DNA of 64,000 nt from Streptomyces lincolnensis (GTDB lineage Bacteria > Actinomycetota > Actinomycetes > Streptomycetales > Streptomycetaceae): positions 1 to 64,000 of the forward strand of contig NZ_JAIHON010000008.1 of the NCBI RefSeq assembly GCF_021173675.1. Direction: 5' to 3'. The notes beneath the pieces were generated by a model that saw only the letters and a program-made list of their open reading frames with translations, was not told the origin of the DNA and ran no database searches. Positions within the stretch are counted from its first letter, which is position 1, and each line of letters opens with the position of its first letter. This document shows, one piece after another, positions 50,019 to 60,126 of the stretch. A program made the position numbers and the translations under genes.

Positions 50019-50960
50019 ATGGCAGCCAACAACCGCCGCATGTCCGGCAAGAAGGGCGCGCAGGTCGGCAGTGGCGGCCAGCGGCGCAAGAGCCTGGAGG
50101 GCAAGGGCCCGACCCCGCCCGCCGAGATGCGCAAGGGCCACAAGAAGAACCGCATCGCGGGCGCCAAGGCGCGGCAGACCACCCGCCGTCCCGCGCCCAG
50201 GGGCCGCGGCGGCAAGTCGGCCTCCGAGCTGGTCGTCGGCCGCAACCCGGTCGTCGAGGCGCTGCGCGAGGGCGTGCCCGCCTCCACGCTCTACGTGCAG
50301 CAGTTCATCGACAACGACGAGCGGGTGCGCGAGGCGCTCCAGCTCGCGGCCGACCGCGGCGGCATCAACCTCATGGAGGCCCCCCGCCCCGAGCTCGACC
50401 GCATGACCAACGGGCTCAACCACCAGGGCCTGGTCCTCCAGGTCCCGCCCTACGAGTACGCCCACCCCGAGGACCTCGCGAACGCCGCCTACGACAACGG
50501 CCAGGACCCGCTGATCGTCGCCCTCGACGGCGTGACCGACCCGCGCAACCTCGGTGCCGTCGTCCGGTCCGTCTCCGCCTTCGGCGGCCACGGCGTCGTC
50601 GTACCGGAGCGGCGTGCGGCCGGGATGACCGCCGGTGCGTGGAAGACGTCCGCCGGCACCGCCGCCCGGACGCCCGTCGCCCGCGCCACCAACCTCACCC
50701 GCGCCCTGGAGGCGTACCAGAAGTCCGGCATCGTGGTCGTCGGCCTCGCCGCCGACGGCGAACACGAGATCGGCGAGCTGGAGGCCCTCCAGGGCCCGGT
50801 CGTCATCGTGGTCGGCAGCGAGGGCAAGGGCCTGTCCCGGCTCGTCGGCGAGACCTGCGACTACCGGGTGCGCATCCCGATGCCGGGCGGCGCGGAGTCC
50901 CTGAACGCGGGCGTGGCGGCGGGCGTCGTGCTCTACGAGGCGGCGCGTCGACGCGGCTGA
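50019..50960 (+). CDS. rlmB: 23S rRNA 2'-O-methyltransferase, SpoU/TrmH family
   Basis: A protein of 313 residues. A Lys/Arg-rich N-terminal extension (to about 65) precedes the substrate-binding domain (ELVVGRNPVVEALREG) and the knotted SPOUT domain with motifs DPRNLGAVVRS, VVGSEGKGLS and SLNAGVAAGVVLYE. It probably methylates G2251 of 23S rRNA like RlmB, but other SpoU members act on tRNA, so the exact target is inferred. Confidence 0.88.
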   Translation: MAANNRRMSGKKGAQVGSGGQRRKSLEGKGPTPPAEMRKGHKKNRIAGAKARQTTRRPAPRGRGGKSASELVVGRNPVVEALREGVPASTLYVQQFIDNDERVREALQLAADRGGINLMEAPRPELDRMTNGLNHQGLVLQVPPYEYAHPEDLANAAYDNGQDPLIVALDGVTDPRNLGAVVRSVSAFGGHGVVVPERRAAGMTAGAWKTSAGTAARTPVARATNLTRALEAYQKSGIVVVGLAADGEHEIGELEALQGPVVIVVGSEGKGLSRLVGETCDYRVRIPMPGGAESLNAGVAAGVVLYEAARRRG

Positions 50961-51077
50961 ACGCGCGTGCCCCTGCTCACCCGTACGGGTCAATCTGGGG
51001 ACGCGGGGCGAGCTTGACGCGGTCCGGACACTTCCGGCGAGTCAAAGCAGTGTCCTAAACACACGTCACTCGGTTAG

Positions 51078-52730
51078 ATGAGTGTGGACACCAGAACACC
51101 CCGCACACCCACGGGGGACGGCCCGTCGGGCTTCGACGACGCTCCCGCGCTGAGCATGGTGAAGGTGCCGAGCGATCCGGCGCAGATCATCGTCAATCAT
51201 GCGAGCTTCCGCGTGCAGTTGGGCGCGTCGACGCGGCGCACCTCCCAATCCGCGCGGATCGCACGGCACTTGAGCGCCACCGAGGACACCACCCGCATGC
51301 CGGCCATGGGCGCCGCGGCCGGCAGACCGGGCGCGGCGGCCGGCGCCCGCCGTCGGCCCGTCGTCTGGAGCGGCAAGTCCGACCCCGACGACACCGGCGC
51401 CCACCGCCTGCTCCAGGCCGTGCGGGGCGGCAGCGTCCGCCACACGGAGGACCCCACCGCCCCCTCCGCCGACGCCGGAGCCACCCAGGTCATCCCGCGG
51501 ATCGACGTCAACAGCGGCTACGCCGACGACGTTTACGACGCCCTCGACCAGACCGTCGAGACACCCGTCGTAGGCGCCCAGCGCACCCCCGACGCCGACG
51601 GCACCCGACTCCTGCCCACCATGCGCACGGTCGGCAGCGCCTACGACGAACCCGCCTACGCGGGTGAGGAGTTCGAGGAGGACACGGGCCCCGAAGACCC
51701 CCGGCCCGCCAAGCGCTACGGCGACGACGCCGCCCGGCACGCCTACTACCCGGGCCGCCGCATGAACCTCGGCGTCGTCCTGCTGCCGATGCGCATCTTC
51801 CTCGGCTTCATCTCCATCTACGCCGGCATGGGCAAGCTCTGCGACCCCGTCTACTTCGACGGCGGCGAACGCGGCTCCATGGTGAAGTGGCTCAACACCC
51901 TGCACCCCTGGGAAGTCGCCGAACCCCTCAGGCAGTTCGCCCTCGAGCACCCCGTCGGCGCCGGACTCGTCATCGCCTTCCTCCAGGTCATCGTGGGCGT
52001 CCTCACGATCCTGGGCTGCTGGCAGCGGGTCGCCGCGGTCGTCGGCGCCGGACTCTCCGCCGCGCTCCTCGTCACCGTCAGCTGGAAGAGCGTCCCCGCC
52101 TACGACACCCCCGACATCATCTACCTCGCCGCCTGGTCCCCGCTGATCATCGCCGGCGCCCCCGTCTACTCCATCGACGGCCGCCTCGCCGCCGGCGCCT
52201 GGCGCCGCCTCGGCCCCCGCGCCGAACTCTGGGACCTGCGCCGCTACGTCCTGCGCCGCGGCGCCCTCATCACCGCCATCGTCGCCGGACTCACCCTGCT
52301 CATCGGCTCGCTGCTCGGCGGCGCCGTCCGCGACGCCGACCGCGTGATCGTCCCCGGACCCGGCGAGGCCCCGCGCAACAACCTGCCCGGCTCCCCGCTC
52401 CCCGAGGACTCCGCCAAGGGCCGCGACAAGACCCCCTCGGCCTCCGGCTCGCCCACCCAGGGCGCCACCGCGGGCGCCAGCCCCTCCGCCGGCACCGCCA
52501 CCACCCCGGGCGCCACCCGCGACACCGGCGCCACCACGGGCGGCGCCCCCAGCCAGACCCAGGGCAGCACCGGCCAGGCCCCGCCCCAGCAGTCCTCCCC
52601 GGCCGACCAGGCCCCCAGCACCACCACCGGCCCCACCAACGGCGGCGGCACCTCCAGCGGCTCCACAGGCGGCTCCGACAGCGGAGGCTCCACCTCCCAG
52701 CCGGGCCTGGTGGGCGGCCTGTTGGGGTAA
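51078..52730 (+). CDS. DoxX-type membrane protein with long disordered ends
   Basis: A protein of 550 residues. The first ~220 are acidic and low complexity. The middle (about 230-420) has four or five transmembrane segments with DoxX features (MRIFLGFISIYAGMGKL; GLVIAFLQVIVGVLTILGC). The last ~110 residues are Ser/Thr/Gly/Pro-rich and probably outside the cell. Function unknown; DoxX proteins take part in redox or thiosulfate-related membrane complexes. Confidence 0.8.
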   Translation: MSVDTRTPRTPTGDGPSGFDDAPALSMVKVPSDPAQIIVNHASFRVQLGASTRRTSQSARIARHLSATEDTTRMPAMGAAAGRPGAAAGARRRPVVWSGKSDPDDTGAHRLLQAVRGGSVRHTEDPTAPSADAGATQVIPRIDVNSGYADDVYDALDQTVETPVVGAQRTPDADGTRLLPTMRTVGSAYDEPAYAGEEFEEDTGPEDPRPAKRYGDDAARHAYYPGRRMNLGVVLLPMRIFLGFISIYAGMGKLCDPVYFDGGERGSMVKWLNTLHPWEVAEPLRQFALEHPVGAGLVIAFLQVIVGVLTILGCWQRVAAVVGAGLSAALLVTVSWKSVPAYDTPDIIYLAAWSPLIIAGAPVYSIDGRLAAGAWRRLGPRAELWDLRRYVLRRGALITAIVAGLTLLIGSLLGGAVRDADRVIVPGPGEAPRNNLPGSPLPEDSAKGRDKTPSASGSPTQGATAGASPSAGTATTPGATRDTGATTGGAPSQTQGSTGQAPPQQSSPADQAPSTTTGPTNGGGTSSGSTGGSDSGGSTSQPGLVGGLLG

Positions 52731-52785
52731 CCGAGCCGGTGGGCGGAATCCTGGGCACACCCGCCGGCTGAACCACACAAGCCCA

Positions 52786-52825
52786 CACGGAAGGTCCCGC
52801 ACGAGAACGTGCGGGACCTTCCGTG
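52786..52825. terminator. Bidirectional terminator
   Basis: An 18-bp perfect stem (52786-52803 with 52808-52825, loop AGAA) between the convergent DoxX-type and nucleotidyltransferase genes. Confidence 0.85.
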
Positions 52826-52893
52826 GTTTCCGTAGTACGGCTCTTCTCCGCCGTACGACCCTCGCGGGCGCCCTCGGCCCCGCGCTCGGACGC

Positions 52894-53625
52894 CTAGCGC
52901 CCCAGCGCGGCCAGCTCCTTCGCCGCCTCGGTCAGGTCCTTCGCCGTGTCGATGGCCCGCCAGTACGCCCCCTGTGGAATGGGGAACCCGGCGAGCTTCC
53001 GCTCCCGGGCCAGCCGCGGAAACGTCGTCCGCTCGTGGTCCCCGCGCTCCGGCAGCAGCCCCGCGAACTCCGCCGAGAACACGTACACACCCGCGTTGAT
53101 CTCGACCGTCGACTGCGGCGCCTCGATGAAGTCGGTCACCCGCCCGAACCCGTCGGTCTTCACCGCGCCCCAGGGGATCCGCGGCCGCGCCAGCGCCAGC
53201 GTCGCGACCGCGTCGCGCTCGCCGTGGAAGTCCGCCATGTCGCGCAGCGAGAAACGGGTCCAGATGTCGCCGTTGGTGGCGTACCAGGGCCGGTCGGGGT
53301 GGGGCAGATGCGCGGCGGCGTACTTGAGGCCGCCACCGCGGCCCAGCGGCTCCGGCTCGACCACCGTCTTCACGTTCACCGGCAGGTCGGCCGTCTCCAG
53401 CCACTTCTGCAGGACGTCGGCGAGATGGCCGCAGCTGACGACCACGTCCGTGACGCCCTCCTCCGCGAGCCAGACAAGCTGATGGCCGATGATCGGCGTC
53501 CCCGTACCGGGGATCTCGACCATCGGCTTGGGCCGGTCGTCGGTGTAGGGGCGCAGCCGGGAGCCCTGGCCCCCGGCCAGGACCACGGCTTGAACCGGGC
53601 GGGACGCGGCGTTCGGATCGGTCAT
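52894..53625 (-). CDS. Sugar-phosphate nucleotidyltransferase
   Basis: A protein of 243 residues with the NTP-transferase signature VVLAGGQGSRLRPYT (near residue 15), KPMVEI, and the metal-binding NGDIW. It makes NDP-sugars; the specificity (mannose, glucose or other) cannot be read. ATG at 53625 is 7 nt after TACAGT, so leaderless; the frame upstream is not used. Confidence 0.88.
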   Translation of the reverse strand: MTDPNAASRPVQAVVLAGGQGSRLRPYTDDRPKPMVEIPGTGTPIIGHQLVWLAEEGVTDVVVSCGHLADVLQKWLETADLPVNVKTVVEPEPLGRGGGLKYAAAHLPHPDRPWYATNGDIWTRFSLRDMADFHGERDAVATLALARPRIPWGAVKTDGFGRVTDFIEAPQSTVEINAGVYVFSAEFAGLLPERGDHERTTFPRLARERKLAGFPIPQGAYWRAIDTAKDLTEAAKELAALGR

Positions 53626-53689
53626 GATTCGAACTGTACGTGGCGGTCCGGGCGCGACCGGGCCCGGCAACCGTTCCTTAACCTGCCGT

Positions 53690-53741
53690 TACCGCCCTCC
53701 TGGGGGAGCCGGCTCGGGAAGCTCCCCGTAGGAGGGCGGTA
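53690..53741 (-). terminator. Long hairpin after the 152-residue gene
   Basis: Outer arms TACCGCCCTCC and GGAGGGCGGTA (11 bp) and inner arms GGGGAGC and GCTCCCC (7 bp) form a two-step hairpin 43 bp beyond the stop of the gene at 53785. Confidence 0.7.
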
Positions 53742-53784
53742 GGCACTCGGCCCGGGGGCCGCCGCTCAGTGCACGGGCCGCCCC

Positions 53785-54243
53785 TCAGCCGAAGGCCGCC
53801 GCGACGCCCGTCGCGAAGGACGTGTCGCAGACCGGGCGGGCGAAGGACTGGGCACGCGTCGGGCCGTAGACACGGACCGCCGCCCTGCCCAGGGCTCGGG
53901 CGATCGACGCGCAGTGCTTCGCCAGCGACGGACGGTCGTTCACCGCCTGCTGGAGGTGGGTGAGCGCGATGCCGGGGTCCTTCTCCTGGAGTTCGGTCAG
54001 GAGCTGGTCGCGCAGTACGTCGTGCGGTGCCTGGGGGGCGGTGCGTGCGGAGGTGTCCCCGTTGGAGGCGTCCGACGCGGTGAGCACCGAGTTCGAGGAG
54101 GGGTTCCCCGACCAGTTGACTCGGGTGACCGCGAGGGTCCCGGAGAGCACCAGGACGACGGGCAGGACGAGGGCGAGGGACTGGCCGATCCGGCGGGCGG
54201 GACCCCGTCCGCGTCGCATCTGTTGGTTAGTGGAGTGCTTCAC
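53785..54243 (-). CDS. Hypothetical exported protein, 152 residues
   Basis: A protein of 152 residues with a basic N-terminus (RRGRGPARRIG) and one transmembrane or signal segment (SLALVLPVVLVLSGTLAV), then a helical domain with two Cys (KHCASIARALG and FARPVCDTSFATG) that could form a disulfide outside. No family recognised. The GTG at 54243 lies 7 nt after TACCCT, so leaderless. Confidence 0.7.
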   Translation of the reverse strand: MKHSTNQQMRRGRGPARRIGQSLALVLPVVLVLSGTLAVTRVNWSGNPSSNSVLTASDASNGDTSARTAPQAPHDVLRDQLLTELQEKDPGIALTHLQQAVNDRPSLAKHCASIARALGRAAVRVYGPTRAQSFARPVCDTSFATGVAAAFG

Positions 54244-54385
54244 GCGTGTGAGGGTAGCGCGGGGTGATGATTTGGCGACATTTAGTCACCGGTTCGGGGG
54301 ATGAAGTAGTGCCTCCGAAGGGGTAGTGGGTTGACGCACACTGCTCGAAATGACCGGTCTGCCGGGGTATTTGTCGACAACGAGA

Positions 54386-54413
54386 AGGGCCCCGCAGGGG
54401 TCTGCGGGGCCCT
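54386..54413 (-). terminator. Terminator after msiK
   Basis: AGGGCCCCGCAG and CTGCGGGGCCCT are perfect 12-bp arms with a 4-nt loop, followed on the minus strand by TCTCGTTGTC. Confidence 0.8.
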
Positions 54414-54462
54414 CTTCGTCAACCTGGGTGAATTACCCGGGGTTGTGCTGCAGGTGCGCGGG

Positions 54463-55599
<1,137 letters not shown>

Positions 55600-55659
55600 G
55601 GCTCAGAGGCCCCCTTCTACCGGCAGGAACGTGCCGGACGATCCGTTGTAGGAAGGTGG

Positions 55660-55673
55660 TGGTGTAGTCCACA
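55660..55673. promoter_or_regulatory. dre-like site (DasR consensus) upstream of msiK
   Basis: TGGTGTAGTCCACA matches the DasR operator core TGGTCTAGACCACT at about 11 of 14 positions, 61 bp upstream of the msiK start. DasR controls GlcNAc and chitin use; control of msiK here is inference. Confidence 0.4.
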
Positions 55674-55790
55674 GAGGGACTGGCTCAGGACGGTACCCGG
55701 CGTTCACTCGTATGTCAGTACCTGGAGGACTGTGAACTTCGCGGAAATTTTCGAGCGGGGCAGAGCATCGCACTTTTGACCCTGCTGACA

Positions 55791-55990
55791 AGCTTCCTGC
55801 TTCACTGTCTGTTGCCCGGTCATACACAGCCCTGGCGAGCTGTGCCTGACAGGTCTTACGCAGACTCCACAGGCATTCCGGCCGACAGCCCGTCGGTCCG
55901 TACCGCACCGGCCGCCTATGCGGCCAGCAGACGCAAACCCTCGTCCCGAAGGTTCACGGCGGCGTTCACATCGCGGTCGTGAAGCGCGCC
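55791..55990 (-). ncRNA. Probable omega-RNA region of the tnpB element
   Basis: IS200/IS605 TnpB proteins use an RNA that covers the 3' end of tnpB and the right end. On the minus strand, after the tnpB stop, there are GC-rich hairpins, CCTGTGGAG and the end block TGAAGCAGGAAGC (55792-55804), as in such right ends. The guide would be the bases just beyond, toward msiK. Boundaries are estimated. Confidence 0.5.
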
Positions 55991-57241
55991 GCACTCTTCA
56001 CACGTCCACTGCCGGACCGAGACGTCCATCCTCGGCCCCACGACGTGGCAGGCGGAGCATCGCCGAGTCGAAGGGAAGAAACGGCCCACGACCACCAGCG
56101 TCCGGCCGTACCACTCGCACTTGTAGCGCAGCTGCCGCAGCAACTCACCCCACGAAGCGTCGAAGATCGCCTGGTTCAGCTTCGCCTTCCGCCGCCGCCC
56201 CTTGCCGCGCGCCGAACGCAGCAGAGTCGCGACAGACAGGTCCTCCACCACGAGCACTTGGTTCTCGCGCACGAGGCGGGTGGTGACCCGGTTCAGCATG
56301 TCTCTGCGTACGTCACTGATCAGCGCGTAGAGCCGCGCGATCTTCTCCCTGACCTTCTGCCGGTTCTTCGAACCCCTCACCTTCCTGTGCAGCTCCCGCT
56401 GCAACCGCGCCAGCTTCTCCGCATACCGTCTCAACAACCGCGGATGATCGAACTTCGTCCCGTCATCCAGGATGACCAGCGACGCCAGACCCACATCGAT
56501 CCCCACCGCCTTCGGCTCCCGCGAACCTGACACGAACACGGTGGGCAGCGGCGCTATTCGCTCGTCCACCAGCATCGACACGAAATACCGGCCCGCCCGG
56601 TCCCGCGTCACCGACAACCGCACCGGAACCACACCCGCAGGCAGCGCCCGCGACCACCGGACACGCAACGGCTCCGACTGCTTGGCCAGCGTGACCAGCC
56701 CGGTTCCCGGCCGCCCCGGATCCTCCACCCACTTGAAACCCGTACGCACATACGTCGCCGTATCCCGCGACCGCCTCTTCTTCTTACGCTTCGGATACCG
56801 CGCCTCCCCCTTGAAGAAGCGCCCGTAAGCCCGATCCAGATGGCGCAGGGACTGCTGAAGGACCGTCGACGACACCTCCCGCAACCAGGCCGTCTCCTCC
56901 CTCCGCTTCCAGCCGGTCAGAGCCCGACAGGTCTCCGCGAACCCCACATTCACGCGGTGCCGCTCCCACGCCTCAGCACGCAGAACCAGCCCCTCGTTGT
57001 AGACCCACCGACAGGCCCCGAACGTCCGCTCCAACTGCTCGGCCTGCTCCTCGGTCGGATAGAAGCGGAACCGGTAGAGACGGTGCTGCGTGTCCGACGC
57101 CTTTGCGTGGGACTTCAGTGGCGTCGCCCTGCGTGTGTGGTGCTTGGTGCGGTCACCGATGCCGAGGACCTCGCGCTTGATGCGCTGGGCATCCTCGCCC
57201 TTCACTGCCTGCGGCTTCTGCTTCACCGCTGTCTCCCCCAT
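55916..57241 (-). CDS. tnpB: RNA-guided endonuclease TnpB
   Basis: A protein of 441 residues with a complete RuvC triad: Asp249 (GIDVGLASL), Glu333 (VVVEDLSVATL) and Asp424 (HDRDVNAAVN). The zinc finger has Cys395, Cys398, Cys414 and Cys417. The N-terminal helix-turn-helix and WED-like part include YRFRFYPTEEQAEQLERTFG. All catalytic residues are kept, so it should be active with its omega RNA. GGAGG stands about 5 nt before the ATG at 57241. Confidence 0.9.
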   Translation of the reverse strand: MGETAVKQKPQAVKGEDAQRIKREVLGIGDRTKHHTRRATPLKSHAKASDTQHRLYRFRFYPTEEQAEQLERTFGACRWVYNEGLVLRAEAWERHRVNVGFAETCRALTGWKRREETAWLREVSSTVLQQSLRHLDRAYGRFFKGEARYPKRKKKRRSRDTATYVRTGFKWVEDPGRPGTGLVTLAKQSEPLRVRWSRALPAGVVPVRLSVTRDRAGRYFVSMLVDERIAPLPTVFVSGSREPKAVGIDVGLASLVILDDGTKFDHPRLLRRYAEKLARLQRELHRKVRGSKNRQKVREKIARLYALISDVRRDMLNRVTTRLVRENQVLVVEDLSVATLLRSARGKGRRRKAKLNQAIFDASWGELLRQLRYKCEWYGRTLVVVGRFFPSTRRCSACHVVGPRMDVSVRQWTCEECGALHDRDVNAAVNLRDEGLRLLAA

Positions 57242-57413
57242 GGGCCCCTCCCCGACGATCCGATCTTCGGAACAGCACGTCAGCTCGATCAACGAACGGG
57301 TGCACGGATGGTTACGCGCGGATTTGGGACCGTGGGTGCGGAGAACTACATGGCCAGGGGAAAAGGGCTCTGTGTACAGTGGTGCCGCCTCCGCGCACCG
57401 CGCTGTAGGCAGC

Positions 57414-57487
57414 GCCTCCTTAGCTCAGATGGCCAGAGCATTCCCCTTGTAAGGGAAGGGTCGTCGGTTCGAATCCGACAGGGGGCT
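57414..57487 (+). tRNA. tRNA-Thr (anticodon UGU)
   Basis: A 7-bp acceptor stem (GCCTCCT with AGGGGGC, one G-U), a D arm, an anticodon stem TTCCC/GGGAA around loop CTTGTAA (anticodon TGT) and a T arm GTCGG-TTCGAAT-CCGAC. Its last 30 nt are repeated at 60468-60497, which marks it as an integration site. A terminator follows. Confidence 0.95.
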
Positions 57488-57488
57488 C
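57459..57488. other. attL: 3' end of tRNA-Thr
   Basis: The 30-nt block spanning the T arm and 3' acceptor strand is identical to 60468-60497. The tRNA-proximal copy keeps the tRNA whole, as is usual for integrases that use a tRNA 3' end. Confidence 0.85.
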
Positions 57489-57495
57489 GTTTCGA

Positions 57496-57528
57496 GCCCA
57501 GCTCAGACAGTGTCTGAGCTGGGCTTTT
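57496..57528 (+). terminator. Terminator of tRNA-Thr supplied by the element
   Basis: GCCCAGCTCAGAC, loop AGT, GTCTGAGCTGGGC, then TTTT. The stem starts right after the attL repeat, inside the inserted DNA; a second terminator stands just outside attR. Confidence 0.85.
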
Positions 57529-57532
57529 GCGT

Positions 57533-58520
57533 TCAGTGCACTCGGAGTCGCTGCCGGGCGCAGGCGGCGCGGGGGTCCTCGGTCTCAGTTGCGGGTTCGG
57601 GACGAGGCATGAGTGGTCTCCCATGCGGCGCACGGCACCCTTGGAGAGGTGTGATCTGCCCCTCACGTACCGGCGGGTCTGGCTGATCTGGGTATGCCGG
57701 AGGATTTCCATGATGGTCGGCATGTCCACCCCGAATTCGTTGAGGATCGTGCCGACGGTGTGGCGGCTGCCGTCCGGGCGGGTGAAGACCAGCTTGTCTT
57801 CCTGCCACCTGTCTCCGGCCGCGATGCTCACTTGCTCCTGCTGTGCTTTGTGCTCGCGCAGGTGGGAGATGAACGGCGGTGGAATGGGCACGGTGTTCCT
57901 GCGCTTCTTGGTCTTCAGACGAGTAAAGACCAGGTCCCCGCCCTCGCGTTCCGGGCAGGCGCTCGCGTGTTTTGTGCAGTCCCTCGGACAGGGTTTGGGG
58001 CACCCGCGCTTGTGGGTCTTGCAGTCCGGCGGGCACGGATCGAACCGGTGAAGGCGCTCACAGCAGGCTTGGGGTACTGGCAGCCGGTGGCGCCACGTGA
58101 GCCGCTGAAGCTGCCACTGGGGGTGGAACAGCTCATTGCCGAGGTCGATGTACGGCCACCGCAGGCAGGTTCTCGCCCTGCCGGAAGCTCATGCCTACGC
58201 CGACGCACCACCGCATGAAGGTGGGGCGCTTGGCGGCGGCCTCCAGGAACGCCTTCGCCTCTCCTGTCATGAACGGGTTCCCCTCGGTCTCGTCCACCGT
58301 GGGTGGGTCCACGAGGGTGGCCACCTTCTCGACGATGAGTCGGCGGCGGTGAGCGATTTCGGGGGTGCGAGACAGGATGCGGTGCACCTTGAGGATGTGG
58401 GAGGGGGCGTGATCCTCGTCGAGCATCACACGGTATATCCGCTTCAGTTGTTCCGGCTGAAGCTTGTCGACCCGATGCCTGCCGATGCCAGAGATGACGT
58501 CGTTCCTGGTCTTGGATCAG
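57533..58520 (-). pseudogene. Broken tyrosine-recombinase integrase
   Basis: Minus-strand fragments of one phage/ICE integrase are seen. The N-terminal part (LDEDHAPSHILKVHRILSR, then FLEAAAKRPTFMRW and the first Arg in FRQGE) ends near 58160 by frameshift. It continues in another frame with a Cys-rich insert (HKRGCPKPCPRDCTKH), then VFTRLKTKKRR and VPIPPPFISHLREH, then RHTVGTILNEFGVDMPTIMEI and RRYV. Between VFTRPDG and RHTVG roughly 30 residues expected in this family are missing. The 5' end is also truncated. It lies next to the tRNA, as integrases of tRNA-integrated elements do. Confidence 0.8.
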
Positions 58521-58557
58521 TAGTCATCCAGAGAGCGCGGCTCTTCTGGCCAGCTGG

Positions 58558-59038
58558 TCAACAGGGTGCCGCCGTACGCGCGGCTGAGGACACCGTGACG
58601 GGAAGCGCTCCTGGGCACTGGTCACCGCGGCGTCTTGCTCTGCGGCCTATCTCCCGCCACGCCTCGTGGCTGACGGTACGCATCGTGAGTCCGTACTTGG
58701 CGGCGATCTCCCCGATGTCCGCGAAAGCGCCCTCGACGGTAGTCGGCATCGTCGGCAGCCTGACAGCGAGCGAGTGGTCCCGGCACAGGTCCACCCAGCG
58801 CAGCCCGTATCCGGGAAAGTCGACCGGGCGGGAGGTGTGGTACTCGAGACCGCAGACGCAGCACGGCCGCCATGCCTCCTCCCGGAGCGAGCCCTGATCT
58901 CCGGATCATTCTTGACACGGTCACATCGAGCACCACCACGGTCCCGCATGTGCTCGGGCGCCCTGAGGCGCACGCTGATGCCAAGGCTGCGGTGTCGGGA
59001 AGCCACAGCTCGTCAGTGGAAGTCCGAGGGTCAGTCAC
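58558..59038 (-). pseudogene. Degraded helix-turn-helix-like fragment
   Basis: One frame (from about 58905 down to 58558) reads CCVCGLEYHTSRPVDFPGYG, then FADIGEIAAKYGLTMRTVSH, like a zinc-knuckle plus helix-turn-helix protein, but has no start and is preceded by a stop. A GTG at 59038, overlapping the previous gene's stop, opens another frame that may be its original 5' end before a frameshift. Family not recognised. Confidence 0.4.
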
Positions 59039-59261
59039 CGATCAGTGTATGTAGACCGAGGGTGCTGGCACCGAAGCCAGTCAGCCCCGCGAGCAGGGAG
59101 GCTGCAACGTTCCCTGCACTCAAGAACGTGAGAACCCCGACGATTACGCCCATGAATGCGGCTGCGAGTAGCACCAAGACCGTCCGCTGCGGCAGAAGTG
59201 GCGGAGGATTAGGTTCCGGTGAGTTCGAGGCGGACGGGTGAGACGGGGGCTGGCTGGTCAT
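59031..59261 (-). CDS. Small membrane protein of the PadR operon, 76 residues
   Basis: A 76-residue protein with a Pro/Ser-rich start and two transmembrane segments (VLVLLAAAFMGVIVGVLTF and NVAASLLAGLTGFGASTLGL). Its ATG overlaps the stop of the upstream gene (ATGA), so it is the third gene of the PadR operon. Confidence 0.65.
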   Translation of the reverse strand: MTSQPPSHPSASNSPEPNPPPLLPQRTVLVLLAAAFMGVIVGVLTFLSAGNVAASLLAGLTGFGASTLGLHTLIGD

Positions 59262-59749
59262 GCTCGCTCCGTCTCGTTGCTCGTGCGTACCGTGTACGCG
59301 TAACGGGGCATCGCGAGTAGCTGCGCGACGACCCATGCCCATCGAGCCCGGCGCCTGGGCAAGTCCGCTAGGTACCGACGCTGCTCTTCCAACCAGGCGG
59401 ACCGCTCATCGACAGGGAGGAGTGCGGCGACAAACCGAAGCACGTGCCGACCCGACTCAGGACGACCCTGCTGCGCAGCGGAGTCGCTGCTGGGGAGGTT
59501 CGTCGTGTCGTTGTCGGGTGGCAGGTCGGTCTTCATTGTGCTTTGCGTGTACCACTGCGGTGGCTCGTATGAGATCTCGAATTCCCCGGTTTCCAGGCCC
59601 GAGGGATCATCGTCGCTCGTAAGGAAGGCCCGCAGTGGGCTCGGCTCCTGACGTACGGCGTCCTTGGTGATCGGCTGTGAGGGGGAGTCGTCGTCCTCCT
59701 CGAAATTAAGCGGGGTTGGGGCCGGAGGAGGCCCAGAGGTGTCGTCCAT
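59258..59749 (-). CDS. Hypothetical protein of the PadR operon, 163 residues
   Basis: A protein of 163 residues: an acidic, disordered first half and a second half (RHVLRFVAALLPVDERSAWLEEQRRYLADLPRRRARW-type helix, about 100-150) that resembles membrane-proximal helical domains encoded beside PadR regulators. Starts in a TGATG overlap with padR. Function unknown. Confidence 0.65.
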   Translation of the reverse strand: MDDTSGPPPAPTPLNFEEDDDSPSQPITKDAVRQEPSPLRAFLTSDDDPSGLETGEFEISYEPPQWYTQSTMKTDLPPDNDTTNLPSSDSAAQQGRPESGRHVLRFVAALLPVDERSAWLEEQRRYLADLPRRRARWAWVVAQLLAMPRYAYTVRTSNETERA

Positions 59750-60105
59750 CAGGTCCCCTCCACCAAGCCAGGGCGTCCGAACGTCGGTCCCGCGTCAGCA
59801 GGTGTGGTGGCCATGGCTTCCGCCAAGGCGAGGGGAGCGTGGTCGGCCCCCTTCGTCGTGAGGCGGTAAAAGCGGCGCCTGGGTCGCCCCTCGGCCTCGG
59901 CGATATCGTCCTGCTCCCAGTACCTCTCGACCCATCCGGCCTGACGCAATCGCTCCAAGAGGGGGAAAAGCGTCCCGTTTGGCAGACCGGAAAGCTTGGA
60001 CAACTCAAGTCCGTAGAGCCCATCGGTCAGTGCGGCCGATCGACGTCCACCGTCGGCGCCCTGCCCGAGGAGCGCACGCAGCACCGTCTGAGTGTGCGGC
60101 GTCAT
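59749..60105 (-). CDS. PadR-family regulator
   Basis: A protein of 118 residues with a PadR winged helix (YGLELSKLSGLPNGTLFPLLERLRQAGWVERYWE, then GRPRRRFYRLTTKG). It starts at the ATG at 60105, which has AGGAG about 5 nt upstream; an ATG at 60120 is in frame but lacks a site. It heads a coupled three-gene operon and should repress it through the palindromes at 60130-60164. Confidence 0.85.
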   Translation of the reverse strand: MTPHTQTVLRALLGQGADGGRRSAALTDGLYGLELSKLSGLPNGTLFPLLERLRQAGWVERYWEQDDIAEAEGRPRRRFYRLTTKGADHAPLALAEAMATTPADAGPTFGRPGLVEGT

Positions 60106-60126
60106 TTTCACTCCTGACATAGGGGC

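Larger units (their letters stand above)
55791..57330 (-). mobile_element. IS200/IS605-type (IS1341-like) element with tnpB only
   Basis: It contains a full tnpB, a right-end-like 3' region and no tnpA, so it could only move with a TnpA in trans. It sits between msiK and the tRNA-Thr gene. The left boundary is not determined; 57330 is an estimate. Confidence 0.6.

Noticed and set aside
46598..50287. 1229-codon minus-strand frame opposite carD, ispD, ispF and cysS
   Set aside because: It runs antisense to well-known genes and has no recognisable domain.
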